NCBI GenBank assembly: GCA_944323205.1
Contig: CALURO010000012.1
Coordinates: 1-61,069 of the forward strand
Origin: an uncultured Mucispirillum sp.
Lineage (GTDB): Bacteria; Chrysiogenota; Deferribacteres; Deferribacterales; Mucispirillaceae
Direction: 5' to 3'
DNA length: 61,069 nt
Both the position numbers and the translations under genes were made by a program. Shown here piece by piece: positions 60,885 to 61,069 of this stretch. Each line of letters begins with the position of its first letter. Position 1 is the first letter of the stretch. The notes under the pieces are model-generated. The model had not been told where the DNA came from. It did not search any database and saw only the letters and a program-made list of their open reading frames with translations.

Positions 60885-61069
60885 ACTGCTTCACCCCTAT
60901 TTTTTTAAACTATGATTAAAAATGCTAATTTATAATAAACTTAGTAATTATTATTTATGTATTTGTAGTATATTTTAAACTATCGAACCTGTGCAAATCT
61001 CACAAATCAATCTTTTTGTTATTTTAAATCTGTTACACTTTTATATAAAAATTCATCCCTGAATTTTTA
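60885..61069. repeat. Dispersed repeat, copy D (cut by window end)
   Basis: It begins ACTGCTTCACCCCTAT plus T(6), then follows copy B almost exactly for about 75 bp (to 60961). It then diverges; CCTGTGCAAATCT at about 60990 matches a block in copy C (57660). No right end is present inside the window. Confidence 0.7.

Overview
The window is AT-rich, gene-dense DNA from an anaerobic Gram-negative bacterium. It carries a complete anaerobic cobalamin pathway, a biotin-dependent Na+-pumping decarboxylase, an SfrAB-type NADPH oxidoreductase, dTDP-rhamnose synthesis, Lgt and a lipoprotein. This gene content and base composition fit a host-associated member of the Deferribacterota, such as Mucispirillum. 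That assignment is an inference from memory, not a database match. No rRNA, tRNA, CRISPR array, transposase or phage gene was seen.

Layout. (1) 1-4525, minus strand: nucleotide-sugar operon rfbA-rfbC-rfbB-rfbD-galE followed by the start of glmS, with a good sigma70-like promoter at 4555-4584. (2) 4838-25412, minus strand: an uninterrupted 25-gene run covering cobalt import (cbiMNQO), siroheme and corrin ring synthesis, amidation, adenosylation and nucleotide-loop assembly. A canonical cobalamin riboswitch (25546-25718) and one promoter precede it. It holds two CobU-like proteins that have each kept different parts of the family motifs. (3) 26345-29737: lgt, a DJ-1 protein, a metallo-beta-lactamase-fold hydrolase and a patatin. 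(4) 30028-33260: larC, nth and a UbiD-type decarboxylase. (5) 33449-37071: mmdA-D-C-B-type Na+-translocating decarboxylase. (6) 37267-42182: a DEAD-box helicase, a large Ig-like lipoprotein and a HIT protein. (7) 42437-46727, plus strand: a signalling operon (degenerate histidine-kinase-like protein, receiver, HDOD protein, SpoIIE-type phosphatase) ending in ubiE/menG. (8) 46732-51351: a periplasmic protein of unknown role and sfrBA-like genes. (9) 51592-57441: a cysteine-rich Sel1 protein, a GNAT acetyltransferase, an orphan HicB-like protein, a phosphohexomutase, a DUF134/Mrp/NifX-like group and a methyltransferase. (10) 58082-61069: an RgpF-like glycan protein, a small membrane protein and repeat-rich DNA.

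How the parts connect. The cobalamin operon could supply adenosylcobalamin to a methylmalonyl-CoA mutase, which lies outside the window. The Mmd complex would then decarboxylate (S)-methylmalonyl-CoA and pump Na+. The dTDP-rhamnose genes could feed the RgpF-like surface-glycan protein. The signalling operon looks like a phosphorelay or partner-switch with no obvious DNA-binding output.

The least explained material is a dispersed repeat family. Four copies or fragments (about 25776-26249, 29805-29985, 57517-57999 and 60885-end) are bounded by ACTG...ACCCCCATTTTTTT inverted ends. They are mosaics of shared modules and lie only between genes. Two long copies face each other across 31 kb and share a 53-bp exact inverted match. 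Other structures without an assigned role are a 17-bp perfect RNA hairpin at 41282-41319, a duplicated 16-nt palindrome bracketing an 84-aa membrane protein gene, and a 23-24 nt tandem repeat at 59954-60021.
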